64,000 nt of DNA from NCBI RefSeq assembly GCF_028288185.1, contig NZ_JAQBOF010000008.1, positions 186,001 to 250,000 on the forward strand. The letters are read 5' to 3'. Below the pieces are notes generated by a model. The model saw nothing but the letters and a program-made list of their open reading frames with translations, did not search any database and was not told where the DNA came from. Source of the stretch: Mucilaginibacter sp. GTDB lineage: Bacteria; Bacteroidota; Bacteroidia; Sphingobacteriales; Sphingobacteriaceae. Made by a program: the position numbers and the translations under genes. This document shows, piece by piece, positions 35,170 through 43,724 of this stretch. The number at the start of each line of letters is the position of its first letter. Position 1 is the stretch's first letter.

Positions 35170-35823
35170 CTATAAATCATTTAGTAGTTCTAGTTTTTTG
35201 TGATTATATTCTTCTTGCGATATTAACCCGTTATCAAACAAAGTCCTTAATTTTTTAAGTTTCTCGGTTAGTACATCAGGTTTTACTTCTTCGTGATAAA
35301 CAATTGGTTCTGGTTGCGACTCGGGTTGATTAGCGGGTTGTGTTGCCTGGAAAGCAGCAACAGGTTGCGATGGTGTTTCAAATTGTACTGATCCTGATTC
35401 TGCACGTTTTTCTTCCAGATCGCGTAAGCGGCGTGCTTCGCGTTCGGCTTCTTTACGTTCCTGCGCGTATTGGTATAATTTACGAGCTTGCACTTTAGGC
35501 AAGTAGTCAACACCCATTTCGGCACCATTGGTGGTTTTTACGCTAAATATGGCACCTATAATTTCTTCTTTGGTGTAAACGTCAACTACGTCTTTCCAAA
35601 CAAAATCAACAAATTTTATAGATAGGCCCAGGTTTGCCGGGGTAAAAAATAGTACGCGTTTGTTTGTTATAGCAATACAATCGGGCAATAGATTTACCAA
35701 TGGTTTTTTCTGTACAGCTATATATATAATTTCTTCGCCGGTGGTTAACAGATCAACCAAACGGGTATAAACTTTTTCAATTGCTTTTGGGTCCTGCTCA
35801 TCGCGCAAAAATTTATCGATCAT
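35170..35823 (-). CDS. PH-like and SHOCT domain protein
   Basis: A 217-residue cytoplasmic protein. Residues of about 25-115 form a bacterial PH-like domain (GEEIIYIAVQKKP, CIAITNKRVLFF and VWKDVVDVYTKEE strands). A charged helical spacer (about 116-145) and a Pro/Gln-rich linker follow. The C-terminus is a SHOCT domain (KLRTLFDNGLISQEEYNHK, about 189-207). Such pairs occur in many bacterial proteins of unknown function, perhaps as oligomerisation and membrane-contact modules. No specific role can be given. Confidence 0.82.
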   Translation of the reverse strand: MIDKFLRDEQDPKAIEKVYTRLVDLLTTGEEIIYIAVQKKPLVNLLPDCIAITNKRVLFFTPANLGLSIKFVDFVWKDVVDVYTKEEIIGAIFSVKTTNGAEMGVDYLPKVQARKLYQYAQERKEAEREARRLRDLEEKRAESGSVQFETPSQPVAAFQATQPANQPESQPEPIVYHEEVKPDVLTEKLKKLRTLFDNGLISQEEYNHKKLELLNDL

Positions 35824-35845
35824 CTTATCTCTTTTTTTTAAAGTG

Positions 35846-35853
35846 CAAAAATA
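35846..35853 (-). promoter_or_regulatory. -7 promoter box of the PH/SHOCT gene
   Basis: TATTTTTG on the minus strand, 22 bases before the ATG. Confidence 0.55.
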
Positions 35854-35881
35854 TATAAATTCTGTTAGTTGTACAGTAAGT

Positions 35882-36865
35882 TTACGCTATCAATAAATTA
35901 CATCCGCGGATATCAGCATTATCAAACCGGCCAAGTATTTCAAATTCGCCTTCGGCATACACTTTTCCTAAATCCTGTGTTGCTATAAATGAGCATGAAT
36001 TAATATTTGCCAGGTCGATAATGTTAATGCCGCCGGCTTTGCCGTTGGTAACTAAACTTAAGGGATCATTAGTATCGCGCGTAATAATGCGCATCCATGG
36101 CGGGCAGTTAAATATCCCCTCGCCTTTTGAATAGGCTTGTGATAATAATTCGGTCATTCCATACTCAGAATGTATAGTTGTAACGCCAAAACCTTTACGT
36201 AAAGTGTTGTGCAATTCCTCGCGGATCATTTCTTTACGGCGACCTTTCATACCACCCGTTTCCATTACAATCAATTTGGGGAAGTTAATTTGATATTGAT
36301 CTACAAAATCTAATAAAGCAAATGTTACACCTATTAATAAAGTAGGCTTTTTAGCGTATTGTTGTTTATTAAGTTGAGTTGCCAGTTCATCGTAGTTATA
36401 TAAGTAGAAACCACTATCGTGGTTGTTTGATTGTGTGATCAGATCCTGAGCCATGTAAATAAGCGATGATCCTTGTCGTTCTAAATATGAGGGAAGCAAA
36501 GCTAGTACGGTATAATTTTTTATATCACCATAAAATAATTGAAACGCTTTGCGGAAACTTTCTTTATACCAGCTAACATCCGTTACATAATGGCTGCTGG
36601 TGGTCATTCCCGTTGTACCCGAACTGGTAAAAGTTACCTGTACGTCATCCACAGAGCTTAGTACCTGATGCGCTTTGAAAAACTGGATAGGTAAAAAGGG
36701 AATTTGCTGTATGTTCGTTATTCCATCGGTATTAATATTTAAACCCTTAATGAAATCAGCATAAACCCTGCAATTTTTAGCCTGATATTTAAAAACCTGC
36801 AGGGCAATAGCATTAAATTGCTCATCGTTATTTATAGAAAATACCTGCTGTTTATTGGGCTTCAT
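35882..36865 (-). CDS. LuxE/PaaK-like acyl-adenylating protein
   Basis: The 327-residue enzyme belongs to the adenylate-forming superfamily near LuxE (acyl-protein synthetase). The nucleotide loop is VTFTSSGTTGMTTS (about 79-92), the core motif METGGMKGRRKEM (about 199-211) and the adenylate motif SEYGMTELLSQAY (about 234-246). The C-terminal half keeps only a short lid (GRFDNADIRGC). It is expected to activate a carboxylate with ATP. No luxC reductase or luxD is beside it, so the acceptor is unknown; in Bacteroidota this gene is often solitary. Confidence 0.85.
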   Translation of the reverse strand: MKPNKQQVFSINNDEQFNAIALQVFKYQAKNCRVYADFIKGLNINTDGITNIQQIPFLPIQFFKAHQVLSSVDDVQVTFTSSGTTGMTTSSHYVTDVSWYKESFRKAFQLFYGDIKNYTVLALLPSYLERQGSSLIYMAQDLITQSNNHDSGFYLYNYDELATQLNKQQYAKKPTLLIGVTFALLDFVDQYQINFPKLIVMETGGMKGRRKEMIREELHNTLRKGFGVTTIHSEYGMTELLSQAYSKGEGIFNCPPWMRIITRDTNDPLSLVTNGKAGGINIIDLANINSCSFIATQDLGKVYAEGEFEILGRFDNADIRGCNLLIA

Positions 36866-36870
36866 TACTG

Positions 36871-36878
36871 CAAAGATA
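36871..36878 (-). promoter_or_regulatory. -7 promoter box of the LuxE-like gene
   Basis: TATCTTTG on the minus strand, 5 bases before the ATG. Confidence 0.6.
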
Positions 36879-36879
36879 A

Positions 36880-36921
36880 GCAGATGTACAGATATGCAAA
36901 TGTGTGGATATGCAGATAGGA
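36880..36921. repeat. GCAGATATGCAAATGTG-type repeat tract
   Basis: CAGATGTACAGATATGCAAATG followed by TGTGGATATGCAGATAG (given here in two parts) repeats the motif of 89-192. It covers the expected -33 region of the LuxE-like gene promoter. Confidence 0.6.
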
Positions 36922-36947
36922 CGTTGGCCTGACCAATTAATCATTTA

Positions 36948-37301
36948 CTACGGCTGATATTTTAAAAAGTCCCCATCAATAATCAATAGTTTTACATGTG
37001 TTTGTGCTAATGAGCGGTGGGAACTTAGTTCATCGGTAACTATATAGGTCATACCCTTGGTCAGGGTTGATTTTTCGCCGGTTTCCATTTCAGAAATAAC
37101 AACGCCCTCTAAACAATGTACAATATGGCCTTTTTGACACCAATGGTCGGCTATATAACCCGCAGAATATTCAACTAATCTTACACGTAAACCCGTAAAC
37201 TGTAGTGTTTGCCAGGTTGAATTACCTACCTCGCCGGGGTGGTTTGTTTTGGGTATAATATCCCAGTTTATTACCTGGAAAGGGATGTTTTGATCGCTCA
37301 T
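36948..37301 (-). CDS. DHCW-motif cupin-fold protein
   Basis: A 117-residue single-domain cupin. The segment SAGYIADHWCQKGHIVHCLEG (about 45-65, split here only in part) contains the DHxC motif that names the family and the cupin GxxxHxxxG-like turn, followed by LTKGMTYIVTDELSSHRS. Metal and substrate are unknown. It is read divergently from the GH31 gene across a 340-bp gap. Confidence 0.82.
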   Translation of the reverse strand: MSDQNIPFQVINWDIIPKTNHPGEVGNSTWQTLQFTGLRVRLVEYSAGYIADHWCQKGHIVHCLEGVVISEMETGEKSTLTKGMTYIVTDELSSHRSLAQTHVKLLIIDGDFLKYQP

Positions 37302-37416
37302 TATAATAAGTAATTAAAGGGCGCAATTTAATAAAGAAACAAACACTTATATCTTTTTGCACAGATGCTGCCGTTGTACACCTAAAGACAATATTGAGCG
37401 CTTAATAAATTTATTA

Positions 37417-37460
37417 TTGGTTTAATAGCAATGGATTTATGCCTATTGCTATTAAACTAA
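37417..37460. promoter_or_regulatory. 16-bp inverted repeat in the cupin/GH31 gap
   Basis: TTGGTTTAATAGCAAT and its inverse match at 15 of 16 positions around a 12-base loop. A second, AT-rich hairpin AAAATTATGA/TCATAATTTT follows at 37474-37496. The gap 37302-37644 holds nothing else that I can see. Either a divergent operator or a leader structure is possible. Confidence 0.55.
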
Positions 37461-37644
37461 CTTTATGGTATTTAAAATTATGACTTTCATAATTTTTTGC
37501 TCTTGCCACTCTTTTCCGGCTGCTTTATAACTTATTTATTGAATAAAAATCGTTTATTAGCTGTTGAAACAGGCAATTGCCAACTTGTTTTTAACTTTTA
37601 CAATAAATTGTTTGTGGGCAGGAACGAATAGTTTGAATAGTTAT

Positions 37645-40101
37645 ATGGAAGAGAATACAATAGATCCCAAATTAGAAAAAGAGATAGTTGCAGCTAATGA
37701 TGAAACGTTTCAACACGTTAATAATCCGATCATTGGAATAAAACCCATTATAAAAAAGTACCTGGGTATCCCCAATCACGCAGACCAGATAGGTAATAAA
37801 TTTTTCTTTACAGATGGCGAAGCCAAAGTTGAAATTGTTGTTGTTACTGATGAAATAATAAGGGTTAGATTAGCCCCTCATGGCGTTTTCCTGGAAGAGT
37901 TTTCGTATGCTGTACCTAAGCTGGTACAAAAAGCCACAGCATTTACTTTGTTTGAAAACGATGCGGAATTTAAAGTATCTACAGGCGTTATTAATTGTCA
38001 TATACGAAAGCAAGATTTCTTTATATCTTTTTCTGATAGAAATGATAAGGTTACGAGTATTGATGCGGTGCCAATGCACTGGGAAGAAAATGTTGCCTTT
38101 GGCGGTTATTACGTTTTCTGTACTAAAACCTGCGCACCCAACGAAGCATTTTTTGGCTTAGGTGATAAACCAACCGAACTTAATTTAAAAGGTAAAAGGT
38201 TTGTTAACTGGAATACGGATGCGTATTCTTTCCAGTGGAACCAGGACCCAATATACCGTACCATACCTTTTTATATCAGTATAAATGAAGGTATTTCGCA
38301 CGGCATTTTCTTTGATAATACCTTTAAATCGCATTTTGATTTTGGTGCCGAAGAAAAAAATAAAACCAGCTTCTGGGCTGATGGCGGCGAATTACAATAC
38401 TATTATATCCACGGCCCGCACATGATGGACGTAGTTAAAAACTACCATATTATAACAGGTACACACCCAATGCCACCGCTTTGGGCATTTGGTTATCATC
38501 AATGCCGCTGGAGCTATTACCCCGAGGCAAAAGTTAGGGCTATAGCTAATACTTTCCGTAAAGAGCAAATCCCGTGTGATGCTATCTATTTAGATATTGA
38601 TTATATGGATGGCTATCGTTGCTTTACCTGGAACAAAAAGTATTTCCCTGACCCGGTAAAGATGGTGAAGGAATTGGCCGATGATGGTTTTAAAACAGTA
38701 GTGATTATTGACCCTGGAATACGAGTGGATGATAATTACTGGGTTTTTAAAGAGGGTAAGGAGAATCGTTATTTTTGCCGCCGAAGCGATGATTACTTTA
38801 TGGAGGGCCATGTTTGGCCTGGCCGTTGCCAGTTTCCTGATTTTACTAACCCTGAAGTTAGAGAGTGGTGGGGCGGGTTATTCCAGGGGTTAGTTGATGC
38901 CGGCGTTGCCGGTGTCTGGAACGATATGAATGAGCCTGCCGTATTTGGCACTAGCACATTTCCTGATGATGTACGCCACCAATATGACGGGCATCGCGGA
39001 TCGCATCGTAAAGCACATAATGTTTATGGTATGCAAATGGTACGCGCTACTTACGAAGGTTTGCGTACCATCATGAAAAATAAACGCCCATTTACTATTA
39101 CCAGGGCGGGGTACTCGGGGGTGCAACGCTACTCGTCTGTTTGGACGGGTGATAACGTGGCTACCTGGGAACATTTAAAACTGGGTAATATACAGTTGCA
39201 GCGTTTATCTATGTCAGGCATATCGTTTTGCGGTACTGATATAGGTGGGTTTAGCGGCGAGCCTGATGGCGAGCTGTTTACACGCTGGATACAAATGGGT
39301 ACCTTCTCGCCGTTTATGCGCGCGCACTCTGCAGGTGATACTAAAGAGCGTGAGCCATGGAGCTTTGGCGAGCCTTATACTTCTATCAATCGTAAGTTTA
39401 TTGAGCTGCGATATAAATTGATACCATACTTATACTCGACCTTTTGGGAGCATCACCGTTACGGTTTTCCTATTTTAAGGCCGATAGTTATGCAGGAGCA
39501 AATTGAGTCTGACAACTATTTCCGCCAGGATGAGTTTACTTATGGTGATAAAATATTGATTTGCCCGGTACTGGAACCCGGACAAAAAAGCCGCATAGTT
39601 TACCTGCCTGTTGGTAAATGGTACAATTTCTGGACGCTTGAACTGGTTGACGGCGGTAAAGAGGTAGAGGTGCTTACACCGTTAGAAACTATACCAATTT
39701 TTGTAAAAGGCGGCTCGGTTATACCAGAATACCCGGTAATGCAGTATGTTGGCGAAAAAGAAATTGAAGAAGTTATCCTAAATGTTTACTACAGCGATTA
39801 TGAAGCAAACTCCTTCTTCTTTGAAGATTATGGCGAAACGTTTGCTTATGAGCAGGATATATACTCTGAGAAAAAATTCGCAGTAAATGGTAACAAATCC
39901 AGCTTTACCATACAGCAAAGCATGGAGGGTTTATATACTCCGCGTTATGAAACGTATAAGTTTAACGTAGCCGGTTTGCCGTTTAAACCATCAAAACTTA
40001 TTATTGACGGTCAAACAGTAACACACTTTGCTGTTAATGCCGATAAGATACTGGAGTTTAAGCACAGTAAGAATTTTAAGAAAATAGAAATAGCCAAATA
40101 A
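37645..40101 (+). CDS. Glycoside hydrolase family 31 (alpha-glucosidase-like)
   Basis: The protein has 818 residues from the ATG at 37645. A TTG at 37564 would add 27 residues that resemble a weak signal peptide, so secretion is not excluded. The domains are an N-terminal beta-sandwich with the galactose-mutarotase-like fold, then a TIM barrel with WAFGYHQCRWSY, CDAIYLDIDYMDGYRCF, the nucleophile Asp in GVWNDMNEPAVF (about Asp427) and the acid/base Asp in SVWTGDNVATWEH. C-terminal beta domains (DUF5110-type) follow. It hydrolyses terminal alpha-glucosides; with the neighbouring branching enzyme it suggests glycogen or maltodextrin metabolism. Confidence 0.92.
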   Translation: MEENTIDPKLEKEIVAANDETFQHVNNPIIGIKPIIKKYLGIPNHADQIGNKFFFTDGEAKVEIVVVTDEIIRVRLAPHGVFLEEFSYAVPKLVQKATAFTLFENDAEFKVSTGVINCHIRKQDFFISFSDRNDKVTSIDAVPMHWEENVAFGGYYVFCTKTCAPNEAFFGLGDKPTELNLKGKRFVNWNTDAYSFQWNQDPIYRTIPFYISINEGISHGIFFDNTFKSHFDFGAEEKNKTSFWADGGELQYYYIHGPHMMDVVKNYHIITGTHPMPPLWAFGYHQCRWSYYPEAKVRAIANTFRKEQIPCDAIYLDIDYMDGYRCFTWNKKYFPDPVKMVKELADDGFKTVVIIDPGIRVDDNYWVFKEGKENRYFCRRSDDYFMEGHVWPGRCQFPDFTNPEVREWWGGLFQGLVDAGVAGVWNDMNEPAVFGTSTFPDDVRHQYDGHRGSHRKAHNVYGMQMVRATYEGLRTIMKNKRPFTITRAGYSGVQRYSSVWTGDNVATWEHLKLGNIQLQRLSMSGISFCGTDIGGFSGEPDGELFTRWIQMGTFSPFMRAHSAGDTKEREPWSFGEPYTSINRKFIELRYKLIPYLYSTFWEHHRYGFPILRPIVMQEQIESDNYFRQDEFTYGDKILICPVLEPGQKSRIVYLPVGKWYNFWTLELVDGGKEVEVLTPLETIPIFVKGGSVIPEYPVMQYVGEKEIEEVILNVYYSDYEANSFFFEDYGETFAYEQDIYSEKKFAVNGNKSSFTIQQSMEGLYTPRYETYKFNVAGLPFKPSKLIIDGQTVTHFAVNADKILEFKHSKNFKKIEIAK

Positions 40102-40137
40102 GACTAAGATCTATAGGATTTAAGGATTATATCATTT

Positions 40138-40176
40138 AGACTAACGAAGTTTTTTAAAACATCGTTAGTCTTTTTT
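40138..40176 (+). terminator. Terminator after the GH31 gene
   Basis: AGACTAACGA and TCGTTAGTCT pair exactly around a 14-base loop and end in TTTTTT. Confidence 0.82.
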
Positions 40177-40247
40177 GTTTATAGGCATGAGGCTTTAGCC
40201 AATCATCACAATCTTTTAAATACTTATTACACACCAAACAATAATGA

Positions 40248-40290
40248 TATATTTGATTGTTATAAATAAACTCATTAACTTAAATGAGTT
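40248..40290 (+). promoter_or_regulatory. Promoter and leader hairpin of glgB
   Basis: The -7 box TATATTTG lies at 40248-40255. The leader then holds AACTCATT (40269-40276) and its inverse AATGAGTT (40283-40290), ending 8 bases before the first ATG at 40299. Confidence 0.55.
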
Positions 40291-40298
40291 CAATCTAA

Positions 40299-42368
40299 AT
40301 GCCCCAAGGGCTATCCACCATGGCAAAAAAAATAGCTAAACCCGAACCTGCATCTGCGGAAGTAAAACCAGCCAAAACTGATAAAGCCAAAGTTGTAAAA
40401 GAGAAAGCTAAGGTTAAAAAAGCTGCTAAATCTACAGCTGTAACAATTATAAGTGACGAACATAAAGCCGTTATACCACATAGCCGTTTTAGTGATTTTG
40501 ATATCGCGCTTTTTCAATCGGGCAAGCACTATAAATTGTATGAAAAATTGGGCTCGCATGTGGTGGAGCATAATGGGGTAGTGGGTACCTACTTTGCAGT
40601 TTGGGCACCTAACGCGCACTACGTTTCTGTTATTGCCAATTTTAATGGGTGGAACAAGGCTTCGCATGCATTATATATCCGTTGGGATGGCTCGGGTATT
40701 TGGGAAGGCTTTATTCCGAATGTTGGGGTTGGCGAGATCTATAAATATTTTATCAATTCATCAACCGGCGAGGATCTTGAAAAAAGCGACCCTTTTGCTT
40801 TGCGTTGGGAGGTGCCGCCGCTTACAGGTTCAATTGTAGCTGATACGTTTTACGAATGGAAAGATGCCAGTTGGATGGCTAACCGTTATCAGCATAATGG
40901 TTTGGATAAACCATATTCGGTTTACGAAGTGCATTTGGGATCATGGGCGCGCGATTTTGATAAACCTGATGAGTTTTACAACTATGAGCAGTTAGCAGAT
41001 ATGTTAGTGCCTTATGTAAAAGATATGGGCTTTACACATGTAGAGTTTATGCCTATTGCCGAACATCCATATTACCCAAGTTGGGGTTACCAGGTTAGCG
41101 GGTATTATGCCGCTTCGTCAAGATATGGTACGCCGCAGCAGTTAATGCTGTTGATAGAACGTTTTCACCAGGAAGGGATAGGTGTGATATTAGATTGGGT
41201 GCCTTCGCATTTTCCCGGAGATGCCATGGCATTGTACAATTTTGATGGCACGCATTTATATGAGCATGCCGATATGCGCAAAGGCTTTCACCCGGACTGG
41301 AAATCATACATATTTAATTATGGACGCAATGAGGTTAGAGCGTTCCTGATAAGCAATGCCATATTCTGGCTGGACAGGTACCATGTTGATGGTTTACGTG
41401 TTGACGCGGTGGCTTCTATGCTTTACCTTGATTACTCGCGCGAACATGGCGAATGGGAAACCAATATTTATGGCGGTAATGAAAATCTGGAAGCCATATC
41501 ATTTTTAAAAGAATTTAACGAGGCTTGCTATAGTCATTTTCCTGATATACAAACTATTGCCGAAGAATCAACTTCATTTACAGGCGTAAGTCGCCCGGTA
41601 TTTTTAGGCGGATTAGGTTTTGGGATGAAATGGATGATGGGCTGGATGCACGATACCATAAAGTATTTTTCTGAAGACCCGATCAACAGGAAATATCATC
41701 ATAGCGTGCTTACTTTTAGCTTATTATACGCCTTTACTGAAAACTTTATGCTGCCTTTCTCACATGATGAAGTGGTGTATGGCAAAGGCTCAATGCTGCG
41801 CAAAATGCCGGGTGATGAGTGGCAGCAATTTGCTAACCTGCGTTTAGTTTATAGCTATATGTTTACTCATCCCGGCGCTAAGTTATTATTTATGGGTGCC
41901 GAGTTTGGACAAGGTGATGAATGGAACTTTCAAAACGCGCTGCCTTGGCACGTGTTAGAGTATCCTAATCACCAGGGCATACGCCAAACGGTAATGGCGC
42001 TTAACCTGTTATACAAAACTGAACCGGCTTTATATGAAAAGGCTTTTGCCCCCGAAGGCTTTGAATGGATAGATGGCGGTAATGCCAACGATTCTGTACT
42101 GGCATTTGTGCGCAAAGGACATGACGCTAAAAACGACTTATTGATCGTACTGAACATGACACCCGTATCTCGCCATGACTTTAGGGTAGGTGTACCTGCG
42201 GCAGGTAACTGGAAAGAGATTTTTAATTCGGATACGCAGAAATTCTGGGGTAGTGGTATAACAAATAATGTAACCTTGAAAAGCGAAACGGTTAGCTGGC
42301 ATGGTAAAGACAATTCTATTAATATAATATTGTCACCCCTCGCAGCCTCCGTATTTAAAAGAGTATAA
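40299..42368 (+). CDS. glgB: 1,4-alpha-glucan branching enzyme (GH13)
   Basis: The 689-residue enzyme introduces alpha-1,6 branches in glycogen. An ATG at 40320 (682 residues, MAKKIAKPEP) is an equally good start. The first about 50 residues are a Lys/Ala-rich basic tail not part of the family core. CBM48 (about 85-185, GTYFAVWAPNAHYVSVIANF) precedes the GH13 barrel with VEFMPIAEHPYYPSWGYQ, DGLRVDAVASML (nucleophile Asp), IAEESTSF (acid/base Glu) and FSHDEVVYGKGS (transition-state Asp). A C-terminal beta domain follows. The lineage-typical short form is close to eukaryotic-type branching enzymes. Confidence 0.94.
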   Translation: MPQGLSTMAKKIAKPEPASAEVKPAKTDKAKVVKEKAKVKKAAKSTAVTIISDEHKAVIPHSRFSDFDIALFQSGKHYKLYEKLGSHVVEHNGVVGTYFAVWAPNAHYVSVIANFNGWNKASHALYIRWDGSGIWEGFIPNVGVGEIYKYFINSSTGEDLEKSDPFALRWEVPPLTGSIVADTFYEWKDASWMANRYQHNGLDKPYSVYEVHLGSWARDFDKPDEFYNYEQLADMLVPYVKDMGFTHVEFMPIAEHPYYPSWGYQVSGYYAASSRYGTPQQLMLLIERFHQEGIGVILDWVPSHFPGDAMALYNFDGTHLYEHADMRKGFHPDWKSYIFNYGRNEVRAFLISNAIFWLDRYHVDGLRVDAVASMLYLDYSREHGEWETNIYGGNENLEAISFLKEFNEACYSHFPDIQTIAEESTSFTGVSRPVFLGGLGFGMKWMMGWMHDTIKYFSEDPINRKYHHSVLTFSLLYAFTENFMLPFSHDEVVYGKGSMLRKMPGDEWQQFANLRLVYSYMFTHPGAKLLFMGAEFGQGDEWNFQNALPWHVLEYPNHQGIRQTVMALNLLYKTEPALYEKAFAPEGFEWIDGGNANDSVLAFVRKGHDAKNDLLIVLNMTPVSRHDFRVGVPAAGNWKEIFNSDTQKFWGSGITNNVTLKSETVSWHGKDNSINIILSPLAASVFKRV

Positions 42369-42382
42369 CAAATACAATAGCT

Positions 42383-42823
42383 ATGACTATACAGGATTAC
42401 TTTGATAATTTACCCGATGACCGTAAAGCCCCTATGCTTGCACTTTGGGACGTGCTAAAGACAAACATGCCCGAAGGTTTTGAAGGGCAGCTATGCTATA
42501 AAATGCCATCATTTGTTGTGCCACATTCTTTATATCCGGCTGGTTATCATTGCGACCCCAAGCTACCGTTAAGCCTTATTAATATAGCTTCGCAAAAAAA
42601 CTTTATATCCCTACATCATTTGGGTTTATATTGCGATAAAGACCTATTAGACTGGTTTGTTGCCGAATATCCCAAACACAGCAAATACAAATTAGACATG
42701 GGTAAGGGATGTGTTCGATTTAAAAAGCCAGATCAGATACCGCTCGAACTCATCGGCCAGCTTGCAGCCCGGGTTACCCCGCAGCAGTATATAGCGGTTT
42801 ATGAACGTAATATTAAGCGATAA
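42383..42823 (+). CDS. DUF1801 domain protein
   Basis: The 146-residue soluble protein starts TIQDYFDNLPDDRKAPMLAL and continues with CYKMPSF and a FISLHHLGLYCDKD segment, the DUF1801 (YdhG-like) pattern. The fold is known but a biochemical role is not. It lies 14 bases after glgB and may share its transcript. Confidence 0.85.
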   Translation: MTIQDYFDNLPDDRKAPMLALWDVLKTNMPEGFEGQLCYKMPSFVVPHSLYPAGYHCDPKLPLSLINIASQKNFISLHHLGLYCDKDLLDWFVAEYPKHSKYKLDMGKGCVRFKKPDQIPLELIGQLAARVTPQQYIAVYERNIKR

Positions 42824-42948
42824 TTGCCTGATTTATAGTCGTTAAAAGAAAAAAATATCGTTTAACGCATTTTGTGTAAAAAGAAAATTACAATTAACAC
42901 CGCCTCTTTATTTAAAACTTAAAAGGAGTAAATTAGGTACGTTGTAGT

Positions 42949-42973
42949 TGGTCATCAAATAATTTGATGACCA
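42949..42973. promoter_or_regulatory. 25-bp perfect palindrome before a small membrane protein gene
   Basis: A 12-base arm TGGTCATCAAAT is followed by one A and the exact inverse arm. One-base spacing is too tight for an RNA hairpin loop at full length and fits a dimeric regulator site. An AAAAGGAG tract lies at about 42919-42926. Confidence 0.6.
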
Positions 42974-42994
42974 TATAACCTAACCCTAATTATT

Positions 42995-43168
42995 ATGAAA
43001 CGATGGTTCTCATACCTATTCGCTTTGTCCGCATTAGTTACTCTTGCGTTCACAATTTACAAATCAATCCCTGTTTTTCCTTATATTACCAATGATCCCG
43101 AAGTGTTTATATTCGGCGGTATGTTCCTGGTATTTTATTACCTGGCCTATAAAACACAGCAAGACTAA
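42995..43168 (+). CDS. Small two-helix membrane protein, 57 aa
   Basis: An ATG-TAA frame encodes [19 protein letters not shown] (helix 1), a short YKSIPVFPYITNDPEV periplasmic-like turn, then FIFGGMFLVFYYLAY (helix 2) and a polar end KTQQD. Basic start, two clean hydrophobic segments and a conserved-looking turn favour a real protein. It lies in a 400-bp gap between DUF1801 and the ICMT gene. Function unknown. Confidence 0.7.
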   Translation: MKRWFSYLFALSALVTLAFTIYKSIPVFPYITNDPEVFIFGGMFLVFYYLAYKTQQD

Positions 43169-43230
43169 AAAACAGTAAGTTAATATAGTAATGTAAAAGG
43201 CTTTATTACCAAAGATATTTATCTTTCACC

Positions 43231-43722
43231 TTACTTGGCCCATACTTTATTTTCTACACCAATCCTCACCGTTAGCATAGCTGCATTAAGCAGGGTGAAT
43301 ATTATTGCCGTGTAATACAGGTGAAATACTAAAGGGATAAGGGCTATCTCGCATACCACCTCCATGTAATTAGGATGTTTAAATATTTTGTATGGCCCTT
43401 TTTTTACAGGATATACGCCTGGTATACGGTAAATTTTAGTATTCCAGTATTTTCCCAGTGATGATAGCGCCCAGAATTTAAAGCATAGTACCAACAGAAA
43501 CGCTATTAAAAATCCCCAGCTAATAGGTGTGCCGCCACGCCAATTATACTCGACAATTATTGATATGATAAACAGGGTATGCATGGCCACCATAAAAGGG
43601 TAATGACTTTGCCCATATTGTATAGCGCCGTTTTGCAACAGCCATTTTTCGTTACGGCTGGATATGTATAGTTCTGATAATCGTTGCATTATCAAAAAGG
43701 AAATGAATAATATAAAATACAT
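43231..43722 (-). CDS. ICMT-family membrane methyltransferase
   Basis: The 163-residue protein has four to five hydrophobic segments. The C-terminal SAM-binding signature of the isoprenylcysteine carboxyl methyltransferase family runs through GVYPVKKGPYKIFKHPNYME (about 104-123) and the RIGVENKVW end. It starts 2 bases after the polyketide synthase stop, a tight two-gene operon. In Bacillus BpsA/BpsB and Streptomyces SrsA/SrsB the equivalent protein O-methylates the type III PKS product, so the same role is inferred here. Confidence 0.88.
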   Translation of the reverse strand: MYFILFISFLIMQRLSELYISSRNEKWLLQNGAIQYGQSHYPFMVAMHTLFIISIIVEYNWRGGTPISWGFLIAFLLVLCFKFWALSSLGKYWNTKIYRIPGVYPVKKGPYKIFKHPNYMEVVCEIALIPLVFHLYYTAIIFTLLNAAMLTVRIGVENKVWAK

Positions 43723-43724
43723 GC

